Of a DNA stretch of 64,000 bases, positions 33,238-42,486 are shown piece after piece. The position numbers and the translations under genes were made by a program. The stretch is from Conexibacter woesei DSM 14684 (lineage in GTDB: Bacteria > Actinomycetota > Thermoleophilia > Solirubrobacterales > Solirubrobacteraceae), in NCBI RefSeq assembly GCF_000025265.1, contig NC_013739.1, forward strand, positions 1,240,001 through 1,304,000, in the 5' to 3' direction. The notes under the pieces are model-generated. The model saw only the letters and a program-made list of their open reading frames with translations, made no database searches and was not told the DNA's origin. Every line of letters starts with the position of its first letter. Within the stretch, counting starts at the first letter, position 1.

Positions 33238-33898
33238 GCTTGATCACTCGCCCGCAGCCGCCGCCCCTTCGCAACCGCGGAGGGGCGGCGGCGTTTCGGC
33301 GGTCGAGCTGCCGGTCGTCGGCGCGGCTCCGCCTGAGCGGGCAGACGCTGCGCGCAACCGGCGCCGGATCGTCGCGGCGGCGGAGGCGCTGTTCGCTGAG
33401 CGCGGGGTCGGCGACGTGACGGTCGCGGAGGTCGCCGCGCGCGCGGGGGTCGGCAAGGCGACGGTCTTCCGCCGCTTCGGCGACAAGGCCGCGCTGCTCG
33501 ACGCGCTCCTGGGCGAGCGCGAGCGGGAGCTGCAGGAGGCCGTCCTGCGCGGGCCGGCGCCGCTCGGGCCGGGCGCTCCGCCCCGCGAGCGCCTGCTCGC
33601 CTTCTTCGCGGCGCTCACCGACTTCTGCGAGCGCCATCGCCACGTCCTGCTCGCCTCCGAGACGGCGAGAGCGGGCGCGCGCTACACCACCGGTGCGTAC
33701 GTCGCGTGGCACCAGCACGTTGCGGTGCTGCTCGCCGAGCTGCGACCCGAGCTCGACGCGGTGCTGCTCGCCGACCTGCTGCTCGCGCCCTTCTCCGCGG
33801 AGCTGCTGGCCCACCTGCGTGACGGGCGCGGGATCCCTCGCGAGCGGCTGGAGCGCACGCTCGCCGCGCTCGCGCAGAGCGTCGTCGCGGGAGCGTAG
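33224..33898 (+). CDS. TetR-family transcriptional regulator
   Basis: A 224-residue repressor. After a 35-residue Pro/Gly-rich N-terminal extension, the helix-turn-helix is RRRIVAAAEALFAERGVGDVTVAEVAARAGVGKATVFRRFGDKAALLDALL, a classical TetR domain. The helical ligand-binding domain follows. The ATG lies 8 nt after the -10, so the message is leaderless, and an operator half overlaps the first codons. The same operator precedes the flavodoxin-SMR operon, which is the most likely remote target. A downstream start near the HTH cannot be excluded. Confidence 0.88.
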   Translation: MDRGSLDHSPAAAAPSQPRRGGGVSAVELPVVGAAPPERADAARNRRRIVAAAEALFAERGVGDVTVAEVAARAGVGKATVFRRFGDKAALLDALLGERERELQEAVLRGPAPLGPGAPPRERLLAFFAALTDFCERHRHVLLASETARAGARYTTGAYVAWHQHVAVLLAELRPELDAVLLADLLLAPFSAELLAHLRDGRGIPRERLERTLAALAQSVVAGA

Positions 33899-33923
33899 GG
33901 CGCGCCAAGGCGCGCGGTCTGCG

Positions 33924-35324
33924 ATGTCCGACGTCACCCGCCTGACGGCCCAGCTCGGCGCCTGGCGCGAGCGCCACGGCTCGCTCGCCGAGCGGCTCGC
34001 CGCCGCGCTCGCCGCGGTGATCGAGCGGGGCGGGCTTGATGGCAGGCGCCTGCCGGCTGAGCGGCGGCTCGCCGAGGCGCTGGACGTGAGCCGTGCAACC
34101 GTCGTCCACGCCTACGCCGAGCTGCGCGAGCGGCGGCTCGTCGCCTCGCGCGAGCGGTCCGGCACCGTCGTGCGCTCGGTCGGCCGGCACGGACGCGCGC
34201 CCGGCACGCAGCTGCCGCAGCTCTCCCGTCTGCTCGCGCCCGACGCGCAGCGGATCGACCTCGCCGTCGCAGCGCCGCAGCTCGACGACCTCGTCGCGGG
34301 GATCCGCGTCGAGCTGGGCCACGCGGCCGGGCTCATGCAGCCCCACGGCTACGACCCGCAGGGGATCGGGGCGCTGCGCGAGGCGATCGCGCAGCGGCTC
34401 ACGCATGACGGCCTCGCCGCGACCGCCGACGAGGTCCTGATCACCTCTGGCGCGCACGAGGCGCTCGCGCTGATCGCCGCCCTCTTCGTCGGGCGCGGCC
34501 AGCCGGTCGCGGTCGACGCGCCGACCTACCCCGGTGCGCTGGAGCTGTTCGAGCGCGCCGGCGGCAGACCCGTGACCGTCGCGGGCGACGCCGCCGGCAT
34601 GCGACCCGACGCGCTCCAAGCGCTCCTCGCCAGAACCGTCGTCGCGCTGCTCTACCTGATGCCTGGCTGCCACTCCCCGACGGGCGCCTCGATCGCGCTC
34701 GGCCGCCGCCCGGCGCTGCTGCGCGTCGCCGCCGACCACGAGCTGCTCGTCGTCGAGGACGCCGCGCTCGACAAGCTGCGCTTCGACGGGCCGCTGCCGT
34801 CGCTGCCCTCGCTCGTACCCGAGCGCGTCCTGCGCGTCGGCTCGCTCGACAAGCTCGCCTGGGCGGGCCTGCGGATCGGTTGGATCTGCGGTCCGCGCGC
34901 GGCGATCGGGCGCCTGACGCGGCTGAAGGCCGCGCGTGACCTCGGCACCGGCGTGCTCGGCCAGCTCGCCGCGCTGCACCTGCTGCGCGACGTCGACACG
35001 CTGCGCCGCGCGCGCGTCGCGCAGGCTCAGGCGCGCATGCGCCATCTGCATGGCGAGCTGAGCCGGCGCCTGCCCGACTGGCGGATCGCGCAGCCCGAGG
35101 GCGGCTGGTCGCTGTGGGCCGAGCTGCCGCCCAGGGTGGGCGCGGACGGCGACGCGCTCGTCGCGGCGGCCGCGCGCCACGGCGTCGACGTCGCCGCCGG
35201 TCGCGCGCACGTCGCCGGCGGCCCGCGCGTCGACGCGGTCCGGATCGCCTACGCCGCGCCCGAGTCGCTGCTCACGCTCGGCGCCGCGCGCTTGCAGGCG
35301 GCCTGGGGGGAGCTGACGACGTGA
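33924..35324 (+). CDS. MocR-type regulator: GntR HTH fused to class I aminotransferase
   Basis: A 466-residue protein. Residues ~18-80 are a GntR winged helix (SLAERLAAALAAVIERG... RRLAEALDVSRATVVHAYAELRERRLVASRERSGTVV). Residues ~110-460 are a fold-type I aminotransferase: SGAHEALALIA, DAPTYPGALELF, YLMPGCHSPTG, and the PLP Lys in VGSLDKLAWAGLRIGWI, followed by the phosphate-binding Arg. MocR proteins usually regulate PLP or amino-acid pathways. It follows the TetR gene by 25 bp and faces the branched-chain aminotransferase gene across a hairpin. The target is unknown. Confidence 0.9.
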   Translation: MSDVTRLTAQLGAWRERHGSLAERLAAALAAVIERGGLDGRRLPAERRLAEALDVSRATVVHAYAELRERRLVASRERSGTVVRSVGRHGRAPGTQLPQLSRLLAPDAQRIDLAVAAPQLDDLVAGIRVELGHAAGLMQPHGYDPQGIGALREAIAQRLTHDGLAATADEVLITSGAHEALALIAALFVGRGQPVAVDAPTYPGALELFERAGGRPVTVAGDAAGMRPDALQALLARTVVALLYLMPGCHSPTGASIALGRRPALLRVAADHELLVVEDAALDKLRFDGPLPSLPSLVPERVLRVGSLDKLAWAGLRIGWICGPRAAIGRLTRLKAARDLGTGVLGQLAALHLLRDVDTLRRARVAQAQARMRHLHGELSRRLPDWRIAQPEGGWSLWAELPPRVGADGDALVAAAARHGVDVAAGRAHVAGGPRVDAVRIAYAAPESLLTLGAARLQAAWGELTT

Positions 35325-35326
35325 TG

Positions 35327-35369
35327 TGTGCGGCGCAGTGGGTCCCACAGACCCGTAACGCCGCGCACA
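35327..35369. terminator. hairpin between MocR and aminotransferase genes
   Basis: TGTGC/GCACA and GGCG/CGCC form the outer stem with a two-base bulge, and GGGT (35340-35343) pairs with ACCC (35351-35354) inside. It lies between two convergent stops and probably ends both transcripts. Confidence 0.6.
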
Positions 35370-35375
35370 TGCCAC

Positions 35376-36290
35376 TCAGAGCACGTCGAGCCAGTGGGCG
35401 AAGCGGGAGTCGCGGCCGTGGACAGCGTCGTCGTAGGCCTGCTGCACGGCCTGCGTCACCGGACCGCGCGCTCCGCTCCCGATCGGACGGCCGTCGACCT
35501 CGCGCACAGGGGTGATCTCCGCGGCGGTGCCGGTCATGAACAGCTCGTCGGCGAGGTACAGCTCGCCGCGCGTGAGCGGGCGCTCCGCGACCGGGATCGA
35601 CAGCGCCGCAGCCAGCTCCAGCACGGCCAGCCGCGTGATCCCGCCGAGCGCGCCCGACGCGAGCGACGGCGTCAGCAGCGTGCCGTCGCGCACGAGGAAC
35701 AGGTTCTCGCCCGACCCCTCGGCCAGCAGGCCGTCGTCGTCGAGCAGGATCGCCTCGTCGAAGCCCAGCTCCTCCGCCTCCACGCGCGCGAGCACCGAGT
35801 TGAGGTAGTGCGCCGTCGCCTTCGCGCCCGGAAGGTGGGTGCCGTGGCCGATTCGCCGCCAGGAGGAGACCTTCGCGCGGATCCCGCGCGTCATCGCGTC
35901 CTCGCCGAGGTAGGCGCCCCAGCCCCACGTGGCGATCGCGACCTCGACCGGCGAGCTGCGCGGCGAGACGCCCATCGCACCGGAGCCGCGGAACGCGATC
36001 GTGCGGACGTACGACTCGGACAGGCCGCACGTGCGCACGAGCGTCCGCGTCGCGTCGACCAGCTCGTCGACCGAGAACGGCAGCTCCATCCCGTAGAGCT
36101 TCGCCGAGTCGCGCAACCGCTCGTGGTGGGAGCGGTGGTGGACGAGCGCGGGACCGGACGGCGTCGCGTAGACGCGCAGCGAGTCGAATACGCCCGTGCC
36201 GTAGTGCAGCCCGTGCGTCAGCACGTGCACGTTCGCCTCGGCCCAGGGCACGAATCGCCCGCTCATCCAGATCTGCTCGGTCGGTTGCAT
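35376..36290 (-). CDS. ilvE: branched-chain-amino-acid aminotransferase
   Basis: A 304-residue fold-type IV PLP enzyme. HGLHYGTGVFDSLRVY is the N-terminal signature, YVRTIAFRGSGAMGV follows, the catalytic Lys is in LPGAKATAHYLNSVLA, and EGSGENLFLVRDGTL and ELFMTGTAAEITPV bind the cofactor phosphate. The length matches IlvE. It makes or degrades Leu, Ile and Val by exchange with glutamate. It is monocistronic. A TAGCGT hexamer 6 nt upstream of the ATG indicates a leaderless mRNA. Confidence 0.92.
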   Translation of the reverse strand: MQPTEQIWMSGRFVPWAEANVHVLTHGLHYGTGVFDSLRVYATPSGPALVHHRSHHERLRDSAKLYGMELPFSVDELVDATRTLVRTCGLSESYVRTIAFRGSGAMGVSPRSSPVEVAIATWGWGAYLGEDAMTRGIRAKVSSWRRIGHGTHLPGAKATAHYLNSVLARVEAEELGFDEAILLDDDGLLAEGSGENLFLVRDGTLLTPSLASGALGGITRLAVLELAAALSIPVAERPLTRGELYLADELFMTGTAAEITPVREVDGRPIGSGARGPVTQAVQQAYDDAVHGRDSRFAHWLDVL

Positions 36291-36391
36291 GCGAGGACGC
36301 TACGCCTGTCGTCGCACGCGCGAACGGTCCAACGGCCCGATCCTGGATCGTGCCCTGCGGAAAAGTCCATGCACGTGCAACAATCGGACGC

Positions 36392-37441
36392 ATGCGAATC
36401 AGCGTGCTCGACCAATCGCCGATCTCCGAGGGCTCGAACGGCACCGAGGCTCTGCACAACACGCTCGACCTCGCGCGCACCGCGGACCGCCTCGGCTTCC
36501 ACCGCTACTGGGTCGCCGAGCACCACGGCGGGCCGATGCTCGCCGGTCCGAGCCCGGAGGTCCTGATCGGGCCGATCGCCTCGGCGACCGAGCGGATCCG
36601 CGTCGGCAGCGGCGGCGTGATGCTGCCGCACTACAGCCCGTTGAAGGTGGCGGAGAACTTCTCGATGCTCGCGGGCCTGTTCCCGAACCGGATCGACCTC
36701 GGGATCGGCCGCGCGCCCGGCACTGACGGCCACACGATGCTGGCGCTCCAGCGCGACCGCCGTCAGGCCGCGCCCGACGACTTCCCGCAGCAGCTCGCGG
36801 AGCTGCTCGGCTACTTCGAGGACGCGCTCCCGCACGGGCACCCGTTCGCCCGCTACGCGAAGTGGCTGCCCGGCCGCCCCGGCCGTCCGGAACCGTGGCT
36901 GCTCGGCTCATCCGCACAGAGCGCGCTGTGGGCCGCCGAGCTTGGCCTGCCGTACTCGTTCGCCGACTTCATCAACCCGCAGGGCGCCGAGATCGCCCGC
37001 GACTACCACGCTCGCTTCCAGCCGAGCCGCCGCCGCGAGAGCCCGGAGGTCAGCGTCGGCGTGTGGGCGATCGCGGCCGAGACCGACGAGGAGGCGCAGC
37101 TGCTGGCGACGAGCGCGCGGATGTCGATGACGCTGCTGCGGCAGGGCCGGCTGATCGAGATCCCACCGGTCGAGAAGGCCGTCCGCTTCCTCGAGTCGCA
37201 GGGCTCGCCGATCGAGGGCAGGCCGGCCGGGCGGCGCACGATCGTCGGGACGCCGGAGAGAGTGCGCGAGCAGATCGAGCAGGTCGGCGCGGAGTACGAT
37301 GCGGACGAGGCGATCGTCGTCACGATCACCCATGACCACGACGCCCGCCGCCGCTCCTACGAGCTGATCGCGGAGGCGTTCGAGCTGGACGCAGGCGACA
37401 CGGTTGCCGACGTCCCCGACCGGGCAAGCGCACTGAGATGA
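36392..37441 (+). CDS. luciferase-like (LLM) flavin-dependent oxidoreductase
   Basis: A 349-residue TIM-barrel flavoprotein of the bacterial-luciferase superfamily, MsnO8-like branch: SVLDQSPISEGSN at the start, ADRLGFHRYWVAEHHGGPMLAGPSPEVLIG, SGGVMLPHYSPLKVAENFSMLAGLFPNRIDLGIGRAPG. It probably uses reduced FMN or F420; the substrate is unknown. The stop overlaps the zwf start (ATGA), so both are translated from one message, which could link it to the NADPH or F420H2 made by sugar dehydrogenation. Confidence 0.9.
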   Translation: MRISVLDQSPISEGSNGTEALHNTLDLARTADRLGFHRYWVAEHHGGPMLAGPSPEVLIGPIASATERIRVGSGGVMLPHYSPLKVAENFSMLAGLFPNRIDLGIGRAPGTDGHTMLALQRDRRQAAPDDFPQQLAELLGYFEDALPHGHPFARYAKWLPGRPGRPEPWLLGSSAQSALWAAELGLPYSFADFINPQGAEIARDYHARFQPSRRRESPEVSVGVWAIAAETDEEAQLLATSARMSMTLLRQGRLIEIPPVEKAVRFLESQGSPIEGRPAGRRTIVGTPERVREQIEQVGAEYDADEAIVVTITHDHDARRRSYELIAEAFELDAGDTVADVPDRASALR

Positions 37442-38904
37442 GCACGACCGTCGCACCCAGCCCAATCACCCGCCGGCTGCCGGCGCCCGACGACCACGTG
37501 ATCGTCCTCTTCGGCGCGACCGGCGACCTCGCCAAGCGCAAGCTCTTCCCGGGCCTGTTCCACCTCTTCGCCGCCGGGCTGATGCCGGAGGAGTTCCGCA
37601 TCATCGGCTCCGGCCGCCACTCGCCGGGCAGCGACGACGACTTCCGCGAGCAGGTGCGCGCGGCGCTCGCCGAGTTCGGCCGGCGCGAGGTGCGGGACGA
37701 GATATGGGAGGCGTTCTCCAGACGGCTCTCGTTCACGGTCTCCTCGGCCGACGACGGCGCCGAGCTGGCCGACGCGGTGCGTGAGGCGGAGGAGGAGGTC
37801 GGCTGCGGCACGCGGCGCCTGCTCTACCTGTCGGTGCCGCCGGGAGCGATGCAGCCGATGGTCCGGATGCTCGGCACGAGCGGGCTGGCGGCCGGCGCGC
37901 GGCTGATCCTGGAGAAGCCGTTCGGGACCGACCTCGCGAGCGCGCGTGAGCTGAACGCCGTGCTGGCGGAGGTCGTCGAAGAGGACCAGATCTTCCGCAT
38001 CGACCACTTCCTCGGCAAGGAGGCGGCGCAGAACATCCTCGCGTTCCGCTTCGCCAACGGCCTCTTCGAGCCGGCCTGGAACCGCAACCACATCGCGTAC
38101 GTCCAGATCGACGTGCCCGAGGCGCTGACGGTCGAGGGCCGCGCCGGCTTCTACGAGCAGACCGGCGCCTTCCGCGACATGGTCGTGACGCACCTCTTCC
38201 AGCTGCTCGGCTTCGTCGCGCTGGAGCCGCCCGTGAGGCTGACCGCGAAGGCGCTGCACGACGAGAAGGCGAAGGTGTTCGAGGCGATGCGGCCGCTCAG
38301 AGCCGAGCACGCCGTCTTCGGCCAGTACGAGGGCTACCGCGACGAGGCGGGCATCGACGGTGCCTCGCGCGTCGAGACGTTCGCGGCGCTCGCCGTCAGA
38401 CTCGACACCTGGCGGTGGGAGGGCGTGCCGTTCCTGCTGCGCACCGGCAAGGCGCTGGCGGAGGGGCGGCGCTCGATCACGATCGGCTTCAAGGAGCCGC
38501 CGCTGCGGATGTTCGCCGACGACGGCGACTTCGCCCACTGCCAGCGGCCGAACGAGCTGATCTTCGAGCTGTCGGACACACCGCAGATCACCGTCGACGT
38601 GCGCGCGAAGGTGCCGGGGCCGACGATGGAGCTGGGTGCCGCGGCGCTGCGGCTCGACTTCGACGACACGTTCCCGCGCGGCAGCGGGCTGGAGGCGTAC
38701 GAGCGGCTCGTGCTCGACGTGATGCGCGGCGACCACACGCTCTTCACGCGCTCGGACGAGATCGAGCGGCTGTGGGAGGTCAGCGATCCGCTGCTGCGCG
38801 ATCCTCCTCCGCCGCAGCTCTATCCGCGCGGCTCGTGGGGCCCCGAGGCGGCGAACGCGCTCGCCGCGCCGCGCGGCTGGCGGCTCCAGCAGCGCCCCTG
38901 CTGA
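37438..38904 (+). CDS. zwf: glucose-6-phosphate dehydrogenase
   Basis: A 488-residue enzyme. The dinucleotide motif is LFGATGDLAKRKLFPGLF, the catalytic region is IFRIDHFLGKEAAQNILAFRFAN with the conserved His-Asp pair and Lys, and EKPFGTDLASA and RNHIAYVQIDVPE follow as in the family. It oxidises glucose-6-phosphate to 6-phosphogluconolactone in the oxidative pentose phosphate pathway and yields NADPH. Usual partners (gnd, pgl, opcA) are not adjacent. The ATG overlaps the LLM gene by 4 nt. Confidence 0.95.
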   Translation: MSTTVAPSPITRRLPAPDDHVIVLFGATGDLAKRKLFPGLFHLFAAGLMPEEFRIIGSGRHSPGSDDDFREQVRAALAEFGRREVRDEIWEAFSRRLSFTVSSADDGAELADAVREAEEEVGCGTRRLLYLSVPPGAMQPMVRMLGTSGLAAGARLILEKPFGTDLASARELNAVLAEVVEEDQIFRIDHFLGKEAAQNILAFRFANGLFEPAWNRNHIAYVQIDVPEALTVEGRAGFYEQTGAFRDMVVTHLFQLLGFVALEPPVRLTAKALHDEKAKVFEAMRPLRAEHAVFGQYEGYRDEAGIDGASRVETFAALAVRLDTWRWEGVPFLLRTGKALAEGRRSITIGFKEPPLRMFADDGDFAHCQRPNELIFELSDTPQITVDVRAKVPGPTMELGAAALRLDFDDTFPRGSGLEAYERLVLDVMRGDHTLFTRSDEIERLWEVSDPLLRDPPPPQLYPRGSWGPEAANALAAPRGWRLQQRPC

Positions 38905-38982
38905 GCGCCCGGCGGGGACCGTACGCCTTCGCGGGGGATCGTTTCCCCGCATTCCCATCGGACGGTTGCGCGCCAACCGGTC

Positions 38983-39016
38983 TTAGGCTAGCCTAACTCG
39001 CGTTAGGGAGCCCTAA
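38983..39016 (+). promoter_or_regulatory. tandem DtxR/IdeR-type iron boxes
   Basis: Two 14-bp palindromes, TTAGGCTAGCCTAA (38983-38996) and TTAGGGAGCCCTAA (39003-39016), centred 20 bp apart, i.e. on the same face of the DNA. Both resemble the inner part of the established 19-bp DtxR/IdeR consensus (TTAGGTTAGSCTAACCTAA). They precede HtaA-domain genes, so iron-dependent repression is the natural reading. Confidence 0.8.
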
Positions 39017-39112
39017 TGAACCGGAGCCCGTCGGGGGCGAAGCGCGCGAAGCCAAGGAGGCGGCGCGTCGTTTCCGCACGGCCCAATTCACTCAACGATG
39101 GGGGCAGTTCAA

Positions 39113-39793
39113 ATGCAGCGAGGGATTGGCGGCCGCACACGCGGCCTGCTGGCGATGGTCGTCGCGCTGATGGCGCTCGTGGCGCTGCCGGCGGTCGCAT
39201 CGGCCGGAACGGCGACGAGCGGCTCAGGCGTGCAGTTCCAGCGCGAGTCGTTCATGAGATACATGTACGGCCTCGGCTTCGGCGGCACCGTCACGGGAAC
39301 CGGGACCGGGACGTTCGCGAGAAACACGGCGGCGTACGACGACGACACGCTGACGTACACGTTCGACGGCACGAACACGACGTACAACATCACCAGAGGC
39401 GGCGGCAGCGGCACGCTCGCTCTGTCCGGCGGGATCAGCTACCAGATGCCGGCGCACTACATCGACGTGTCGGTCAGCGACCCGCGCGTGGCGATCACAT
39501 CGACGACCGCGAGCGCGGCGGTCATCTCGGCCGTCGTCAGCTACGACCCGCTCGAGAGCGGGACGCAGATCAGAAACCCGACGACGCCGACGCGGATCGA
39601 CGTCTTCCGCGTGAACCTCGGTTCCGCGGGCGTGTTCAGCGGGGGCGGCACGAGAACCCACACATGGACGAGAGCACCGGCGGTCCTCACGGCCGACGGC
39701 GCGAGAGCGTTCAACGGCGGCGGCAACGGCTCGTACAGCGACGGAAGCGCGTTCGGCTTCTGGACGCTGTCGGGCACGACCCCCGCGTTCTAG
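39113..39793 (+). CDS. secreted HtaA-domain protein
   Basis: A 226-residue exported protein with signal peptide GLLAMVVALMALVALPAVASA. The mature part has the HtaA (heme transport-associated) pattern: ESFMRYMYGLGFGGTVTGTG at the start, a central beta region with YIDVSVSDPRVAIT, and an end reading APAVLTADGARAFNGGGNG then FWTLSG. Corynebacterial HtaA/HtaB bind heme at the surface. I use the ATG at 39113 behind GGGGGCAG; ATG 39098 is also possible. Downstream by 14 nt is a second HtaA-containing gene; both lie behind the iron boxes, so an iron/heme acquisition role is inferred. Arg is often written AGA here. Confidence 0.75.
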   Translation: MQRGIGGRTRGLLAMVVALMALVALPAVASAGTATSGSGVQFQRESFMRYMYGLGFGGTVTGTGTGTFARNTAAYDDDTLTYTFDGTNTTYNITRGGGSGTLALSGGISYQMPAHYIDVSVSDPRVAITSTTASAAVISAVVSYDPLESGTQIRNPTTPTRIDVFRVNLGSAGVFSGGGTRTHTWTRAPAVLTADGARAFNGGGNGSYSDGSAFGFWTLSGTTPAF

Positions 39794-39807
39794 GCGGACG
39801 GCAGCCG

Positions 39808-42465
39808 ATGCTCCGACGACTGCTGCTTGCGCGCGCCCGCCGGGGCACCGCGCTGCTGACCACCTCCACCGCCCTCGCGCTGCTCGTCAGCGCGGGGGCG
39901 GCGGACGCCTCCATCCCTTTCGACCTCGGCGCGTACGACGGCGCCGCACTGCGCTTCGGCGCTCCGTTCGGCGAAAGCGCGGGAGCCCGCGTCGCGGGCG
40001 ACTGCGAGCTGTCCGGCGACGGCCGGCCCGACGTCGCGATCGCGGCGGCGGACGCGACCACGGGAGCGGGCGCCAACGCCGGCCGAGTCTACGTCGTGCC
40101 CGGCTCCGCCTCGCGCACGCCTGGCAGCTACGCGCTCTCCGGCAGCGGGACGCCGGCCGGCGCGATCGTGATCGAGGGCGCGGCCGCGGCCGACTTCGCC
40201 GGTGCCGAGCTCGCCTGTGCCGGCGACGTCAACGCCGACGGCAGTGATGACCTCGTGATCGCCGCTCCCGGTGCCGGCGACTTCGGCGCCGCGTACGTCG
40301 TGTTCGGCGGCGCGCAGCTCGCCGGCGCCGGAACGGTGGACCTCGCTGCGCTCGGCGCGCACGGCTTCGCGATCACCGGGCCGGCCGACACGCTCCTGGG
40401 GAGATCGGTCGCCGGCGTCGGCGACCTCGACGGCGACGGGTACGACGAGATAGCCGTCGGCGACGAATGGGGCGATGAGCACAGCAACACGTGGCCCGGC
40501 ACCGTCTACGTCGTCGCGGGACGCAGAACGACGACGGCGGTCGATCTGACGCAGCCGGGCAGCACGCTGCTGCGGATCCACGGAGCCGCCGACAACGACA
40601 GACTCAACTTCGTCGCCCGCGCGGGCGACGTCAACAGAGACGGCACGCCGGACCTCGTCGTCGGCGCCGCCGAACACGACGGCCCGCACGGGGTCGACAG
40701 CGGCGCCGCCTACGTGATCGACGGCAGAGCGCGGGGGAACGTCGAGGTCGGCGGTTGGGCGACGCCGGGCTCCGGCGTGCTGTTCCCGATCTGGAGCCCT
40801 GCCGCGGCGAGACTCGACGGCACGCGGACGCTCTTCGGCTCCGATCTCGCGCCCGCGGGCGACGTCAACGGTGACGGGCGCGCGGACCTCGCGCTCGGGC
40901 TCACGGGAGCCTCGGCGAGCGGACCGGTGCGCGGTCGCGTCGCGATCGTCTACGGCAAGAGCGGCGACGATGCGGTCGACCTCGACGATCCCGGCGCGAG
41001 CGCTGCGCTGATCCGCGGGCTGCCGGCGAGCAGCGACGACGGCTTCGGGACGAGCGGCCTGGCATCGGCCGGCGACGTCAACGGCGACGGGCGCGGCGAC
41101 CTCGTCGTCGGCGCGCCGGGGGTGGCGGCGCCGAGCGGCGAGAACGCCGGTGCGGCGTACCTCCTCTACGGCACGGCGAGCACCGCGACACGCGAGGTCG
41201 CGAACCTGACCTGTGAGGGCGGCGCGCGGCTCCACGGCGGCGCGCTCGGTGACGCGCTCGGCGTCTCGGCGGGCGCGGCCGGGAACGGCTTCACCTCGGC
41301 GAACGCGCCGACGCTGCTCGTCGGCGCCGGCAGAGGGTTCGTGCGCGCGATCCCGCTCACGGACCTGCCGAACGCGTGTGGGAGAGACAGAGGGAGAGAT
41401 CCCGATCCGGAGCCGACCGCGCTCGACGTCGACTGGGGCTTCCGCGAGAACTTCCGCAGATACGTCTCCGACGGGTTCAACCCGGCGGCGCCGGCGGTGC
41501 CGATCTCCGCTGCGAACGGAGCGACGTGCGACGCGAACCCGGATCCCGTCAGAGGCGGCTGCGACCCGCTTCTGCGCGCGAGCAGAGGCGACCCGCTGCG
41601 GCAGCGGGCGCTGCGCTGGACATCGGTCGGCGCGAGCGCGACCGACGGAACGGATGCGACGGTCGGCGCGATCGGCCGAGTCACGTTCCGCTTCCCCGGT
41701 CACTTCTTCACGCTCAACCTCGAGGACCCGTGGTTCGTCGTCTCAGGGGGGCAGGTGACGGTGCGGGCGCGTGTCGACCTCGACGTCGCCGACGGCTTTG
41801 CGGGCGCGAGATCGGTCGATGTCCGCGTCAACCTCGGGACGTTCCCGCTTGGCGGCGCACCGGTCGTCAGACCGCAGTACGTCGTCTGGAGAACGCAGCC
41901 CGGGACCCTGACCGACGAGGCCGCCGTCGCGCTCGGCGGCTTCCTCGGCAGAGGCGCCGAGCTGGATCCGATCACGATCGCGATCCCGCGGTCGCTCGGG
42001 CCGCTGCCGGCGGAGCCGGGCGTCCCGGATCCGCCGAGACCCCCCTACGATCCGCCGCGAACACCCGATCAGCCGAGAACGCCGGTGAAGACCGGACCGC
42101 CGAAGACCGGGCCGAGAACGCCTGCGACGGTCACGGCCGGCAGACGCCGCGCGACCGTTCGCAGAGCGGGCCGCGTCACCGTCGCGACGATCCGCTGCGC
42201 CGCTGCCGCCGGAGCCGACTGCCGCGTGAGCGTTCCCGCGAGCGTGCGGCTGCGCGCCGGCAGAGCGCGCGTCGCGCTGCGCGTGACCGCGCCGAAGCGG
42301 ATCGCGCGGGGGAAGCGCGCCGCCGTGCGGCTGACGCTGACGCGGGCGGCACTGCGCGCGCTCGCCGGCCGCAGGGCGACGGTGCGTCTGCCGATCGCGG
42401 TGCGCGCCGGCAGCAGACGCATGACGAAGACCGTGACGGTGGTGTTGAAGGTGCCGCGCGGCTAG
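39808..42465 (+). CDS. secreted FG-GAP repeat protein fused to an HtaA-like domain
   Basis: An 885-residue exported protein. The signal peptide ends near SAGAADA. Residues ~40-480 hold FG-GAP/integrin-alpha-type repeats with calcium-loop motifs DVNADGSDD, DLDGDGYDE, DVNRDGTPD, DVNGDGRAD and DVNGDGRGD. Residues ~535-735 resemble HtaA: VDWGFRENFRRYVSDGF at the start and TLTDEAAVALGGFLGRGAELDPITI at the end. A Pro-rich linker and an Arg/Ala-rich C-terminal beta domain (RRAGRVTVATIRCAAAAG...) of a type frequent in Solirubrobacterales surface proteins follow. It is likely co-transcribed with the small HtaA gene. A role in surface heme or iron binding is inferred. Confidence 0.78.
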   Translation: MLRRLLLARARRGTALLTTSTALALLVSAGAADASIPFDLGAYDGAALRFGAPFGESAGARVAGDCELSGDGRPDVAIAAADATTGAGANAGRVYVVPGSASRTPGSYALSGSGTPAGAIVIEGAAAADFAGAELACAGDVNADGSDDLVIAAPGAGDFGAAYVVFGGAQLAGAGTVDLAALGAHGFAITGPADTLLGRSVAGVGDLDGDGYDEIAVGDEWGDEHSNTWPGTVYVVAGRRTTTAVDLTQPGSTLLRIHGAADNDRLNFVARAGDVNRDGTPDLVVGAAEHDGPHGVDSGAAYVIDGRARGNVEVGGWATPGSGVLFPIWSPAAARLDGTRTLFGSDLAPAGDVNGDGRADLALGLTGASASGPVRGRVAIVYGKSGDDAVDLDDPGASAALIRGLPASSDDGFGTSGLASAGDVNGDGRGDLVVGAPGVAAPSGENAGAAYLLYGTASTATREVANLTCEGGARLHGGALGDALGVSAGAAGNGFTSANAPTLLVGAGRGFVRAIPLTDLPNACGRDRGRDPDPEPTALDVDWGFRENFRRYVSDGFNPAAPAVPISAANGATCDANPDPVRGGCDPLLRASRGDPLRQRALRWTSVGASATDGTDATVGAIGRVTFRFPGHFFTLNLEDPWFVVSGGQVTVRARVDLDVADGFAGARSVDVRVNLGTFPLGGAPVVRPQYVVWRTQPGTLTDEAAVALGGFLGRGAELDPITIAIPRSLGPLPAEPGVPDPPRPPYDPPRTPDQPRTPVKTGPPKTGPRTPATVTAGRRRATVRRAGRVTVATIRCAAAAGADCRVSVPASVRLRAGRARVALRVTAPKRIARGKRAAVRLTLTRAALRALAGRRATVRLPIAVRAGSRRMTKTVTVVLKVPRG

Positions 42466-42486
42466 GCCGGGCGGCGCGGGCAGGGC

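Noticed and set aside
39016-39112. ATG at 39016 directly after the second iron box as start of a gene
   Set aside because: The frame continues with Arg-rich low-complexity sequence through the HtaA gene in another phase, and the real HtaA start with a signal peptide lies at 39113.
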